Below are positions 53,358-61,828 of a DNA stretch of 64,000 bases, piece by piece. Origin of the DNA: UBA5336 sp964506685 (GTDB taxonomy: Bacteria; Pseudomonadota; Alphaproteobacteria; Caulobacterales; Hyphomonadaceae); contig CAZDMQ010000004.1 in the NCBI GenBank assembly GCA_964506685.1, positions 23,546 through 87,545 on the forward strand, in the 5' to 3' direction. Position 1 is the stretch's first letter; the number at the start of each line of letters is the position of its first letter. A program made the position numbers and the translations under genes. The notes below the pieces were generated by a model. The model made no database searches. It was not told where the DNA came from and was given only the letters and a program-made list of their open reading frames with translations.

Positions 53358-53699
53358 GCTGCCGGTGGCGGCCTGGCGCACCGCTCAGATCGCTGCAGCC
53401 AGTACGTCTCGATCAAGTATACCGAGCGCCTTGCCGAGGCGGGCCTGGAGCCTTCCGTCGGCAGCGTTGGCGACAGTTACGACAACGCATTGGCCGAGCC
53501 GATCATCGGCCTGTTCAAGACCGAGGTCATTCACCGGTGCGGTCCGTGGAAATCGCTTGATGCCGTCGAATATGCCACGCTCGAATGGGTCGACTGGTTT
53601 AACCACAGGAGACTTCTGGAGCCCATCGGCCATATCCCGCCCGCAGAAGCAGAGAACAATTTCTATGCAGTCGAGGCGCAAACCGCTATGGCTGCATGA
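53358..53699 (+). pseudogene. IS3-family transposase (OrfB) C-terminal remnant
   Basis: In the same frame as the integrase remnant, the sequence reads GGGLAHRSDRCSQYVSIKYT, then LEPSVGSVGDSYDNALAE, WVDWFNHRRLLEPIGHIPP and a stop at 53699. This is the second half of the IS3 OrfB integrase core, with the second Asp (HRSDR) and the Glu (NALAE) of the DDE triad. The first catalytic Asp, the HTH-carrying OrfA and the left end are missing, so it is inactive. SDRC replaces the usual SDRG. Confidence 0.9.
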
Positions 53700-53710
53700 C
53701 CCAAACCAAA

Positions 53711-53738
53711 TGGCCTCCGGGGTTACCGGGGAGGTTCA
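53711..53738 (+). repeat. Probable right end of the IS3-type element
   Basis: The sequence tggcctccggggttaccggg followed by gaggttca, 11 bases after the transposase stop, has the GC-rich form of terminal inverted repeats of IS3-family elements that carry this OrfB type. The matching left end is not present near 53358, in agreement with a truncated element. Confidence 0.5.
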
Positions 53739-53770
53739 CTGCGCTCATGTCCAGCGTTTGGGCGATGCAC

Positions 53771-55129
53771 TCAGAAAATCCCGGTCGCATTTGGGAACGA
53801 TATGGTCGCCTTAACCCCCCCGCCCTCGCGATTCTCGACGGTCAGCGTAGCGCCCTGGGCGCTGAGCAGTGAGCGGGCGATGCTGAGGCCAAGACCTGTG
53901 CCTCCGGTTTCGCGGTTTCTTGACCGCTCCCCCCTGAAAAAGGGATCGAAGATGTTCTCCAGATCGGCCTCATCGATCCCGGGACCGCGATCAAGCACAT
54001 GCACGGAGATCCCCTCCAGCCCGGGCTCGACCTCAATTGTGAAACCGCCGGCATAGGCCATTGCATTCTCACACAGATTGGTGAGCGCCCGCGTCAGGGC
54101 CGCGCCTTCTGCGATGATCCAGAACGGCTCCTCGTCGAGGTCCACCGCGACCGGTTGGGCCATGTTGGCCGTGAAGTCCGCCAGGAACTTGTTGAGGTCT
54201 ATCAGTTCCGGCTGGGTGGTCGGATGCTCCGAGCGGGCATAGAGCAGCATGTCACTGACCAATTGCTCCATCAGGTCGACGTCTGCTTCCAATTTGGCAG
54301 CGCGATCGCCTTCCACATCATCCAGGCGCAGCTTGAGTTGTGTGAGGATTGTGCGGATGTCATGGGCGAGAGCGGCCACCATTCGGGACCGGTCCGCCAG
54401 GAGGGTCTGAATGCGCACCTGCATGTCGTTCAGAGCCCGCGCGACGCGGCGAACATCTTCGGTTCCCTTCGCTTCCACATGAATGGGCCTGGTTGTCCGT
54501 CCAAGGGAATGGGCGGCTGACTCGAGTGCGCGTAGCGGCTTGAAGCCCTGGCGGAGCGCTATGATCACAGCGCCAATGAAGACCAGCGGAATGAAGAGAA
54601 CCTGCCAGAGGTCCGACGTTTCGAATATCGCCGAGGGCGACATGAACGTCGTCAGTACGCGCCCATCAGGCATCGCGACAGAGACTTCCAGAGCAATCAG
54701 CGTAAAGCGTATCGGCGCGGCGGCGCCGCTCTGGGCCTCGCCCAACTGGAATCGGCGCAGTATTCGATAACGGACATCATGCCGGGCCGGTTTCAGGTCC
54801 CGAAGATCGAATTCCCTCTCGAACGGCGACATGAAGACGTCCGAAGAGACCGCATCGTCTGGGAATGAAGCCGAGATCTGCGCGGTGCGCCCTGGTGTTG
54901 AGAAGACGGCCAGAACAAGTCTCTCCTTGTCCGGCGTCACACTCTCCAGCGATTGAATGAGGTCGGCGGTCGTTCTGGCGTGGTTCTCGAGTACCTTCGG
55001 CGCCACCGTGAAAATCAGGGCGGTCTGGACCAGAAGCTGGAGAACCACGAAGATCGCGACAAGCAGGCCAACCAGAATCGCGATCACTTGCAGGAAGAGC
55101 GAACGCTGCAGGACGCGGAGAATGCCCAT
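53771..55129 (-). CDS. Membrane sensor histidine kinase
   Basis: This 452-residue kinase has a first membrane helix at about 13-40, a periplasmic sensor of about 130 residues, a second helix at about 174-192, HAMP, DHp and HATPase domains (N box LTNLCENAMAYAGG, G1 VLDRGPGIDEADLENIFDPF, G2 GGTGLGLSIA). The phospho-acceptor is His256 in ALAHDIRTILTQL; the nearly invariant Pro of HDLRTPLT is replaced by Ile here, which could affect phosphatase or kinase balance. It is cotranscribed with the response regulator (TGATG, one-base overlap). The 3' end lies 32 bases from the IS terminus but is complete. Confidence 0.93.
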   Translation of the reverse strand: MGILRVLQRSLFLQVIAILVGLLVAIFVVLQLLVQTALIFTVAPKVLENHARTTADLIQSLESVTPDKERLVLAVFSTPGRTAQISASFPDDAVSSDVFMSPFEREFDLRDLKPARHDVRYRILRRFQLGEAQSGAAAPIRFTLIALEVSVAMPDGRVLTTFMSPSAIFETSDLWQVLFIPLVFIGAVIIALRQGFKPLRALESAAHSLGRTTRPIHVEAKGTEDVRRVARALNDMQVRIQTLLADRSRMVAALAHDIRTILTQLKLRLDDVEGDRAAKLEADVDLMEQLVSDMLLYARSEHPTTQPELIDLNKFLADFTANMAQPVAVDLDEEPFWIIAEGAALTRALTNLCENAMAYAGGFTIEVEPGLEGISVHVLDRGPGIDEADLENIFDPFFRGERSRNRETGGTGLGLSIARSLLSAQGATLTVENREGGGVKATISFPNATGIF

Positions 55130-55848
55130 CAGTGCAGCTGTTTTTTCACGGGAACAGCCAGGGCATAACCCACATTGCGGACGGTCTTGATCACATCGTC
55201 CTGGCCCAACTCTCGCTTCAGTTTCCCCCGCAGCCGGCTGATCTGGGTATCTATACTCCGGTCAAATGGATTGGCCGTTGCCCCGCGGGTAAAATCCAGA
55301 AGCTGGTCCCGGTTCAGGATCCGCGGGGCATGTTCAACCAGGGCGAGGAGCACGGCAAACTCGCCTGACGTCAGGGTGGTCTCCTCTCCATCGAGCAACA
55401 AAGACCTGGTTTCCGGGAAGAGTTGGAAAGGGCCGAAACTGTAGCAGGAGCTGACCCGATGGGTCTCGCCGGGTTTGAGGGGTGGGGCGCGGCGCAGCAG
55501 GGACTTGATCCGCGCCACCAGTTCCCTGGCATTGAACGGCTTTGCCAGATAGTCATCCGCGCCCATTTCGAGCCCGACGACGCGGTCCAGTTCGTCGCCA
55601 AGCGCCGAAAGCATGAGGATGGGAATGTCGGACCCCTGGCGCAGGCGCCGACAGAAGCTTGTCCCATCCTCGCCGGGCATCATGACATCCAGAAGAAGGA
55701 GGCTGACACGCTCCCGGGAGAGCCAATCCTCGGCTTCTGCCACAGATTTCGCCGTCAGCACCCTCATGTGATTGCGCTGCAGTACGCCCTGCACAAGGTC
55801 CCGGATGTCGGGCGCGTCGTCTACGACAAGGATCAGTGGGCTTTCCAT
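55129..55848 (-). CDS. OmpR-family response regulator
   Basis: This 239-residue regulator has a receiver domain with acidic pocket Asp10/Asp11, phospho-acceptor Asp54 (LLLDVMMPGEDG), Ser81 and Lys103 (YLAKPFN). The C-terminal winged-helix DNA-binding domain follows (TLTSGEFAVLLALVEH, RSIDTQISRLRGKLKR, TVRNVGYALA). It pairs with the overlapping kinase gene. The frame stays open upstream to 55971, but the ATG at 55848 is the only one placed before the receiver strand. Confidence 0.95.
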   Translation of the reverse strand: MESPLILVVDDAPDIRDLVQGVLQRNHMRVLTAKSVAEAEDWLSRERVSLLLLDVMMPGEDGTSFCRRLRQGSDIPILMLSALGDELDRVVGLEMGADDYLAKPFNARELVARIKSLLRRAPPLKPGETHRVSSCYSFGPFQLFPETRSLLLDGEETTLTSGEFAVLLALVEHAPRILNRDQLLDFTRGATANPFDRSIDTQISRLRGKLKRELGQDDVIKTVRNVGYALAVPVKKQLH

Positions 55849-55907
55849 AGAGTGGTCCCGCCAAGGCTCACTGCATAATCCGTGCACCTTTACAGGCCAC
55901 CCCGGGA

Positions 55908-57209
55908 TCATTCTACATCGATGATTTCGCGCTTGTAGAGCATCAGCGCCTCGGTCGTGAATTCTGCCCACTCTTCATCTGTGAAATCGACATGCTCGGT
56001 GTCGCCAGGCACGATAAATGACCCGGCCGGAACGCCCAGGACCTCGAATGTCGGAATGAAATCACACGTGCCAGAAACCGTCCCGGAATCGACAAGGTCG
56101 GCTTCGGGTAGCATTACCGTTGCGCACGGCGCCACAGAGTCGAGCTCATTGTGTGCCCCGTAGACTGGCGCGGAACCGATATCAATCGTCTCCGTACCAA
56201 ATATCCCGCCTGAGACGGCATACACGCCCTGAACCGACGACGACTGGTCGGGATGGTCGCCCACCGTGCCTTCAATGCCGCCCAATGTCTCCAGGAGGGC
56301 GATCAAGTCGTCTGTCAACGGGTCGTCCGCGTCCAGGGTGCCGGCACGGATGGCCATGACAGCCCCAGCGGATGTTCCACCGACCACAATCTTGTCCGGA
56401 TCGATGCCGTAGCTTGACGCATTTGCCCGCATGAAACGAACGGCGCCCAGCATGTCGTGGGTGGCTTCCTGGGCCGCGACGACGAATTCGTTGCCTTGCG
56501 GCATGGATCCGCGCGTGCGGTAGTCCATGACAGCCCCGACATAGCCCGCCCGGACAAAGCGTTCAGCGATCGGGATCGACCAGGCTCTTTCGGTGAACGC
56601 AAAGGCGCCTCCGGTTGCCAGCAGAACGAAGGGCCGGTTCGTTTCCGTATCGCCCACAGGCGTGATCACGTTGAGCACCAGCTCCTTGCCATCCACCGTG
56701 GCGTAGAGAATGTCATCCGTGATCGCTGTTTCGGCGAACACTTCTTCGACGTAGCGCTCATCAGGCAGATTGGTCACTGTGACCGTAAAGGCTGCGCTAT
56801 CGGAACCGCCGTTCCCGTCTGCGGCCGTCACGTTGAAATTGTAGACGTTGTCGCGGTCCGAATCTTCGGGCCGTTCAAAGTCCGGCGCCATTGAGAATGT
56901 GATGCTGCCGGACGCCGGATCGATTTCGAAAAGCCCGGAATCCGCTCCGCCTGACAGAGAGTAGGTAAGCGCATCGCCATTGGCGTCATTGGCCGAGGCT
57001 GTGGCCACCGATGTCGTGTTCTCATCGAGCGATACACTTTGGTCACCACCGAACCCAGGTGCAGAATTGACGGGCGGGGTTGCCGTGCCGTTTTCGGTGC
57101 CGCCATCGGAAGACTCCGAGCAGCTCGTCAGGATTGCAGCGCAAAACAGGGCTGTGACCGCCCAGGCAGCAGGGTGATGACCTGTTTCGTCCAAGGGAAT
57201 GCGGGACAT
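55908..57209 (-). CDS. Exported lipoprotein esterase with cadherin-like domain
   Basis: The 433-residue protein begins with a signal and lipobox (AAILTSCSES), then a Ser/Gly-rich linker. A cadherin-like repeat at about residues 45-140 contains SLDENTTSVATASANDANGD and YNFNVTAADGNGGSDSAAF. An alpha/beta-hydrolase domain follows (about 150-430), with the oxyanion region LLATGGAFAF and nucleophile Ser in VGGTSAGAVMAI. A carboxylesterase or lipase role in the envelope is likely. The ATG at 57209 is chosen because GGAG lies six bases upstream. It lies 59 bases before the response regulator on the same strand, so it could be the first gene of one operon and perhaps linked to the signal sensed. Confidence 0.85.
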   Translation of the reverse strand: MSRIPLDETGHHPAAWAVTALFCAAILTSCSESSDGGTENGTATPPVNSAPGFGGDQSVSLDENTTSVATASANDANGDALTYSLSGGADSGLFEIDPASGSITFSMAPDFERPEDSDRDNVYNFNVTAADGNGGSDSAAFTVTVTNLPDERYVEEVFAETAITDDILYATVDGKELVLNVITPVGDTETNRPFVLLATGGAFAFTERAWSIPIAERFVRAGYVGAVMDYRTRGSMPQGNEFVVAAQEATHDMLGAVRFMRANASSYGIDPDKIVVGGTSAGAVMAIRAGTLDADDPLTDDLIALLETLGGIEGTVGDHPDQSSSVQGVYAVSGGIFGTETIDIGSAPVYGAHNELDSVAPCATVMLPEADLVDSGTVSGTCDFIPTFEVLGVPAGSFIVPGDTEHVDFTDEEWAEFTTEALMLYKREIIDVE

Positions 57210-57350
57210 TTTTCTCTCCATAAAGGCCCTGTCGGGCATTGATGGAGGTCATGGCGACCGCGCGTTTCTGGCGATTGTCAGCCAGCCCCCTTTTTTTGAC
57301 AGCACGTCAAATAAGCGGGGTTTTGTCACACAATGTCACAAATGAGGCCC

Positions 57351-57456
57351 CTGAAGCGCTTCCAGGCGAAGTGGACACCGGTTCGCCGTCCGGAAGCGCG
57401 TCAAGACAAGGACTTGAAGCGGCACGCTGATCCCATTTGAGAACGCGCCGCTTCAG
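57351..57456 (+). repeat. Dispersed ~105-bp repeat with inverted ends, copy C
   Basis: This more diverged copy starts ctgaagcgcttccaggcgaa, continues gtggacaccggttcg, and ends cgcgccgcttcag. The ends form a perfect 8-bp inverted repeat (ctgaagcg / cgcttcag). It fills most of the gap between the esterase and SDR genes and does not reach a stop codon. Confidence 0.75.
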
Positions 57457-57473
57457 GTATGGGGTGGCCGACC

Positions 57474-58244
57474 TTAGAAGTCCACGCGGTTCGAGACAGC
57501 ACCGTCCACAACGAGATTGGTGCCTGTTGTGAAGGACGACACGGGGCTGGCGAGGAAGACCGCAGCGTTGGCGACGTCCTGCGGCGATGCCATGCGGCCC
57601 ATTGGATTGCGGGAGAGCGCCTGCTTGTAGAAGTCCGGCGCGCCTAGCTCGACCTGGTGCCAGATGCCGCCTTCGAAATAGACCATGCCCGGGGAAACCA
57701 CATTGGTGCGGATACCGCGAGGGGCATGCTGGCGCGCGAGGCCCTTGGCATGGTGGATCAGTGCCGCCTTCATCGGCCCATAGGCCCCCGGATTGTCCGA
57801 AACGAGGGCGGCCACCGACGAAATCATGATGAAGGCGGCGTCGCCATGGGTTTCTGCGGCCTTGCCAAGGAAAGGCTCGGCGGCCTCGAACGCGTTGACC
57901 GCGCCCAGCACATCCAGCTTCAGGTTCTTTTCCCAGGAGGCTGGATCATTGCCCTGTGCCATGGCGCCTGCACTCGAAAACAGCATATCAATGCCGCCAA
58001 GTGTCTCTCCGACAGACCTGATCCAGCCCATGAGCGCATCACGGTCGGAGATGTCGACCGAAGCACCGGTGGCCCGGACGCCCTTTGCCTCCAGCGCGGA
58101 AACCTTTTCCGCAACCTGGTCGGCGTTTCGAGCGCAGATGCCAATGTCAGCGCCCTCATCGGCCAGCGTTTCAGCGATTGCCAGGCCGATGCCCCGCGTA
58201 CCGCCAAGGATGACGGCCTTTTTTGACTTGATCCCAAGGTCCAT
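57474..58244 (-). CDS. SDR family oxidoreductase
   Basis: This 256-residue classical short-chain dehydrogenase shows GGTRGIGLAIAETLA, NADP/NAD-binding ICARNADQ, LFSSAGAMAQ, catalytic Ser (MISSVAALVS) and YGPMK (YxxxK). The C-terminal signature GMVYFEGGIWHQVELGAPD differs from 3-oxoacyl-ACP reductases and suggests a xenobiotic or steroid-like substrate, as inference. It lies in the putative island, separate from its neighbours by 158 bases upstream and repeat C downstream. Confidence 0.92.
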   Translation of the reverse strand: MDLGIKSKKAVILGGTRGIGLAIAETLADEGADIGICARNADQVAEKVSALEAKGVRATGASVDISDRDALMGWIRSVGETLGGIDMLFSSAGAMAQGNDPASWEKNLKLDVLGAVNAFEAAEPFLGKAAETHGDAAFIMISSVAALVSDNPGAYGPMKAALIHHAKGLARQHAPRGIRTNVVSPGMVYFEGGIWHQVELGAPDFYKQALSRNPMGRMASPQDVANAAVFLASPVSSFTTGTNLVVDGAVSNRVDF

Positions 58245-58510
58245 GGCTCGAATTGCTCCCTAAAACACTGCTCAGCGGATCATCGATTGCGGCTCGGGCG
58301 GCCTGTTCCGGGCCAGCCCGGGTGGCCGGTCTCAGCGCAACCCTATTCCGCGAACAGTGACCGACTGCCCCTCGACCGGAATGAAGGGCGCCCAATACAG
58401 CGTTGACTCACCCGGGACGTAACCACTTAATGGGGTTAATTACAACAGGAGATGGTCGATTGCGGATCCTGAGCGCAGGCATCGGGGTTGCGTCGGGGAG
58501 GAAGGCAAAC

Positions 58511-60196
58511 ATGTGGAAAAGGATACTGATCGGCCTGCTGATCGCGGTCTTCGCTGCCGGCCTTGTCGCCTGGTTCAATCGCGACGCGCTCATGCTGGGT
58601 CTGGTGCAAAGAGCAACCCGAATGGATGTTGCTGAAACCCGACCGGTCGTCTGGGACCGTGGTCCGCAGGTTGAAGTGGACCGGACCGAGGGGCCGCCGA
58701 ATATCGTCTTCATCCTGACCGATGACCTTGGCATAAACGACATATCCACCTTTGGCGGAGGCGTTGCCGGCGGCGCCGTCCAGACCCCCAATATCGACAG
58801 GCTTGCGGCCCAGGGCGCGATCTTCACGCACGCTTACTCCGGTACCGCCACATGCGCGCCATCGCGTGCCATGCTGTTGACGGGGCGCTATCCGACGCGG
58901 ACAGGTTTTGAGTTCACGCCCATGCCCTCGAGCATGCCCCGTATCGTCGGCATGTTCTCCGATCAGATTGGCGCGGACTCCGGCATGCCCGAAAGCCGCC
59001 TGAACCCTGACGAGGCTGTGGGTACAGTTGAATACGAGGATATGGGCCTTCCCGGCGAAGAGATCACCATCGCCGAGCTCCTGAAGTCGCAGGACTATCA
59101 CAATGTCCATATCGGCAAGTGGCATCTGGGGCGCTCGGCGCCGTTCCGGGCCGTTTCACAGGGCTTCGATGAAAGCCTGCTCATGGCAAACAATCTGTAC
59201 GCCCCCGAGGATGACCCGGATATCGTGAACGCGAAACTGGATTTCGACCCGGTCGACAAATTCCTCTGGAGCATTGTCCAGTTCGCGGCGGACTTTGACC
59301 GGGCCGGTGAGGCGCCGCTCGACGAGCCGTTCGCACCCGGCGATTATCTCACCGACTACTGGACCGATGAGGCGCTCAACGTGATCGAGGCCAACCGCAA
59401 TCGGCCATTCTTCCTCTACCTGGCCCATTGGGCGCCCCACTCGCCGCTCCAGGCCACCCTGGAAGACTATGAGGCTGTCGGCGACATCGAGCCCCATCGG
59501 CTACGTGTCTATGCGGCCATGATCCGCGCGATAGACCGTTCGGTGGGCCGGGTGATGGACAAGCTCGAAGCGGAAGGCATTGCGGACAACACGATCATCG
59601 TCTTTTCGTCTGACAATGGCGGTGCGAACTATGTCGGATTGCCCGAACTGAACGCCCCATATCGCGGCTGGAAAGCGACGCTTTTCGAGGGCGGCATTCG
59701 CGTGCCCTTGTTCGTCAGATGGCCTGCACGGATTGCTCCGGGCACGGTGATTGACGAGCCCGTCGCGCATATTGATCTCATGCCGACACTCGCTTCTGCG
59801 GTTGGGGCGTCTCTTCCCACGGATCGCGCAATTGACGGTCACAATCTCCTGCCCCTTGCCATGGGGCAGAGCGAAACCGTCAATCGCCGCGATGATGCGA
59901 TCTACTGGTCGAGCGGTTTCTATAAGGTGGTGCGGTCCGGCGACTGGAAACTGCAGGTAAACGAGCGTGACGATCGTTCCTGGCTGTTCAATCTGGCAGA
60001 CGACCCCACCGAACAGGTGAACCTCATCGACAGCCGGCCAGACAAGGCTGCCGAACTACAGGCGCTGATCGAGGCGCATTGGGCCGACAGCCGTCCTCCA
60101 ATCTGGCCGCACGTAACGGAAGCACCGGTTTGCATCGACAAGACGCTGACTGAACAGCCGTGCGAGAATGACGAATACATTTTCTGGCCGAATTGA
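58511..60196 (+). CDS. Type I (formylglycine) sulfatase/arylsulfatase
   Basis: The 561-residue enzyme should hydrolyse sulfate esters outside the cytoplasm. The N-terminus has a membrane anchor (ILIGLLIAVFAAGLVAWF). Metal-binding Asp71/Asp72 (VFILTDDLGIND) and the formylglycine motif Cys115-Ala-Pro-Ser-Arg (ATCAPSRAMLLTGRYP) are present, with HIGKWHLG and SSDNGGANY downstream. Activity requires a formylglycine-generating enzyme, which is not encoded here. The start at 58511 has GGAGGAAGG upstream; the frame is open from 58403. Its stop meets that of the convergent MprF-like gene in a tgatca palindrome. Confidence 0.94.
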   Translation: MWKRILIGLLIAVFAAGLVAWFNRDALMLGLVQRATRMDVAETRPVVWDRGPQVEVDRTEGPPNIVFILTDDLGINDISTFGGGVAGGAVQTPNIDRLAAQGAIFTHAYSGTATCAPSRAMLLTGRYPTRTGFEFTPMPSSMPRIVGMFSDQIGADSGMPESRLNPDEAVGTVEYEDMGLPGEEITIAELLKSQDYHNVHIGKWHLGRSAPFRAVSQGFDESLLMANNLYAPEDDPDIVNAKLDFDPVDKFLWSIVQFAADFDRAGEAPLDEPFAPGDYLTDYWTDEALNVIEANRNRPFFLYLAHWAPHSPLQATLEDYEAVGDIEPHRLRVYAAMIRAIDRSVGRVMDKLEAEGIADNTIIVFSSDNGGANYVGLPELNAPYRGWKATLFEGGIRVPLFVRWPARIAPGTVIDEPVAHIDLMPTLASAVGASLPTDRAIDGHNLLPLAMGQSETVNRRDDAIYWSSGFYKVVRSGDWKLQVNERDDRSWLFNLADDPTEQVNLIDSRPDKAAELQALIEAHWADSRPPIWPHVTEAPVCIDKTLTEQPCENDEYIFWPN

Positions 60197-61828
60197 TCAT
60201 TGCCGATCGCTATTCGTCAGCTTGCCCACCAGGGCCAGCACGATGGGCAAGGACCAATAGCCGGGGGCCGCGATGTATCGCGGCTCCCAATCAGGATCGA
60301 ATTTCTGCTTGAACCGCCTGATCCCCTGGAAGTTGTAGAACCGCTCGCCGCGCTCGAAGATGAACTGGCCGATCCGGGCATAAAGCGGGGCCATCTCGTC
60401 CTGGACAAGCCCCGACAACGGCGCCATGGCGAGGTCAAAGCGCTGGAACCCTTCCGCCTTGGCCCAAAGGATCAATTCGACCAGCAGGAAATCCATCGTG
60501 TTCGTCACGGCCGCGGCAGGGTCGAACCGCATGAGATCGATTCCGGCCCAGGATTTGTCATGGGTGGTTAGCAGGGATCCGAAAGCCACCGTCTGACCGT
60601 TGATCTCCACGATGCCAATTGGGCACCGGTCCAGAAACCCCCTCTCGAACCTGCCAAGGGAGAATGACTTCTCGCGCATCCCATTCGCTTCGAGCCAGGC
60701 GCCAGACACCGGTTCCAGGCGGGCCATCAATCGGTCGGAGTGGGGCGGTTCGACCAGTTGGAATGTTGCGCCCGACCGTTCGGCCAGCTTTCGCCGCGCA
60801 CGGCGGATGACCGCGCGCTTGCGGCCGGACAAGCTGAAACAGGGAAGGTCGAGGATCGCGTTCTCGCCGATCTTCTCCATCCGGAAGCCGAGATCCATGA
60901 GGTCGGGCATGAGGTCGGGCGTTGCCGAATACACCGCAGGGCGAAGGGCCTTCTCCTCCGCATCCTTGCGAAACGCCTCAAGTGCGCCCCGCCAGGCCGC
61001 CTTCGGGCCGATTGGCGGGCCCATGGCGATGCGGATGCCACCTGCTTCGGCATAGGCCAGGGCGGCTCGCCCGTCCGGACTGTAGAAAAGGCTCTTGTCG
61101 CCGACATAGGCCAGGACATTGTCCGGGCGGGGATGGTCACCCGTCTCGACGAGCCGCGTGAGACGGTCGAAGTCCGCATCGCTCGGAACCGTCGGCCGGG
61201 GGCGGTATGGGCGCGCAACCGCCATGTAGAGTGCGGCCAGGCCCAGAAGCATCAACGCAAGGGCGATGGGGCGTCCGGCCGTGCCGAGGACGGGATCAAT
61301 GACCAGGTCTATGAACCGCGCTTCGATGAAACCTTTCTGGTGGCTGATCCAGAGCAGGGAGAAGAAGCCGGCGATCGCGATGGCCAGGAGGGTTCCCAGG
61401 AACCAGGTGCGACTCAAGGCAAGGCGGTAAAGGCTCGAACGTCGATAAAAGCCTTTCCGGGCCACAACAAGAAGCGCAATGAGGAGGATATACATCGCCG
61501 TCTCGAGCGGGCGGGCCCGGAACAGAAGTGTGGCCAGGACACCGTGACTGGCGGCAAGCATTGACAGCACCCAGGCCATGCGCAGCCGTCGCAGCAGGCC
61601 CAGTGAAAGTGTCATCAATGCAAGGCTACCCACGGTCAGCCCAAGTCCTGGGGCTTCCGCGATCAGACGGGCGAGGGGTGTTGCCTCGCCTTGTGTCCCG
61701 GATGGAATGGCAGCGGAGATCAGGGAGAGGGCACCGCAGGCGAAGGTCGCGAAGGCGAGCCATCGTGGGGCCAGGTCAAAAAGTCGGGCGCGCCAATTCG
61801 GCGATCGGGATCCGCCGTCTTCTCTCAT
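60197..61828 (-). CDS. MprF-like aminoacyl-phosphatidylglycerol synthase (DUF2156)
   Basis: This 543-residue membrane protein resembles the C-terminal half of MprF/LpiA, which transfers Lys or Ala from aminoacyl-tRNA to phosphatidylglycerol and so lowers membrane negative charge. About six helices (residues 15-225) precede a cytoplasmic double-GNAT domain (about 240-520). That domain contains ALAYAEAGGIRIAMGPPIG, KRAVIRRARRKLAERSG, GIDLMRFDPAA and FYNFQGIRRFKQKFDPDW. The large flippase domain is absent or reduced. The ATG overlaps the upstream hydrolase stop by four bases, so the two are coupled, recalling the lpiA-acvB operon where a hydrolase trims the aminoacyl lipid. Confidence 0.88.
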   Translation of the reverse strand: MREDGGSRSPNWRARLFDLAPRWLAFATFACGALSLISAAIPSGTQGEATPLARLIAEAPGLGLTVGSLALMTLSLGLLRRLRMAWVLSMLAASHGVLATLLFRARPLETAMYILLIALLVVARKGFYRRSSLYRLALSRTWFLGTLLAIAIAGFFSLLWISHQKGFIEARFIDLVIDPVLGTAGRPIALALMLLGLAALYMAVARPYRPRPTVPSDADFDRLTRLVETGDHPRPDNVLAYVGDKSLFYSPDGRAALAYAEAGGIRIAMGPPIGPKAAWRGALEAFRKDAEEKALRPAVYSATPDLMPDLMDLGFRMEKIGENAILDLPCFSLSGRKRAVIRRARRKLAERSGATFQLVEPPHSDRLMARLEPVSGAWLEANGMREKSFSLGRFERGFLDRCPIGIVEINGQTVAFGSLLTTHDKSWAGIDLMRFDPAAAVTNTMDFLLVELILWAKAEGFQRFDLAMAPLSGLVQDEMAPLYARIGQFIFERGERFYNFQGIRRFKQKFDPDWEPRYIAAPGYWSLPIVLALVGKLTNSDRQ

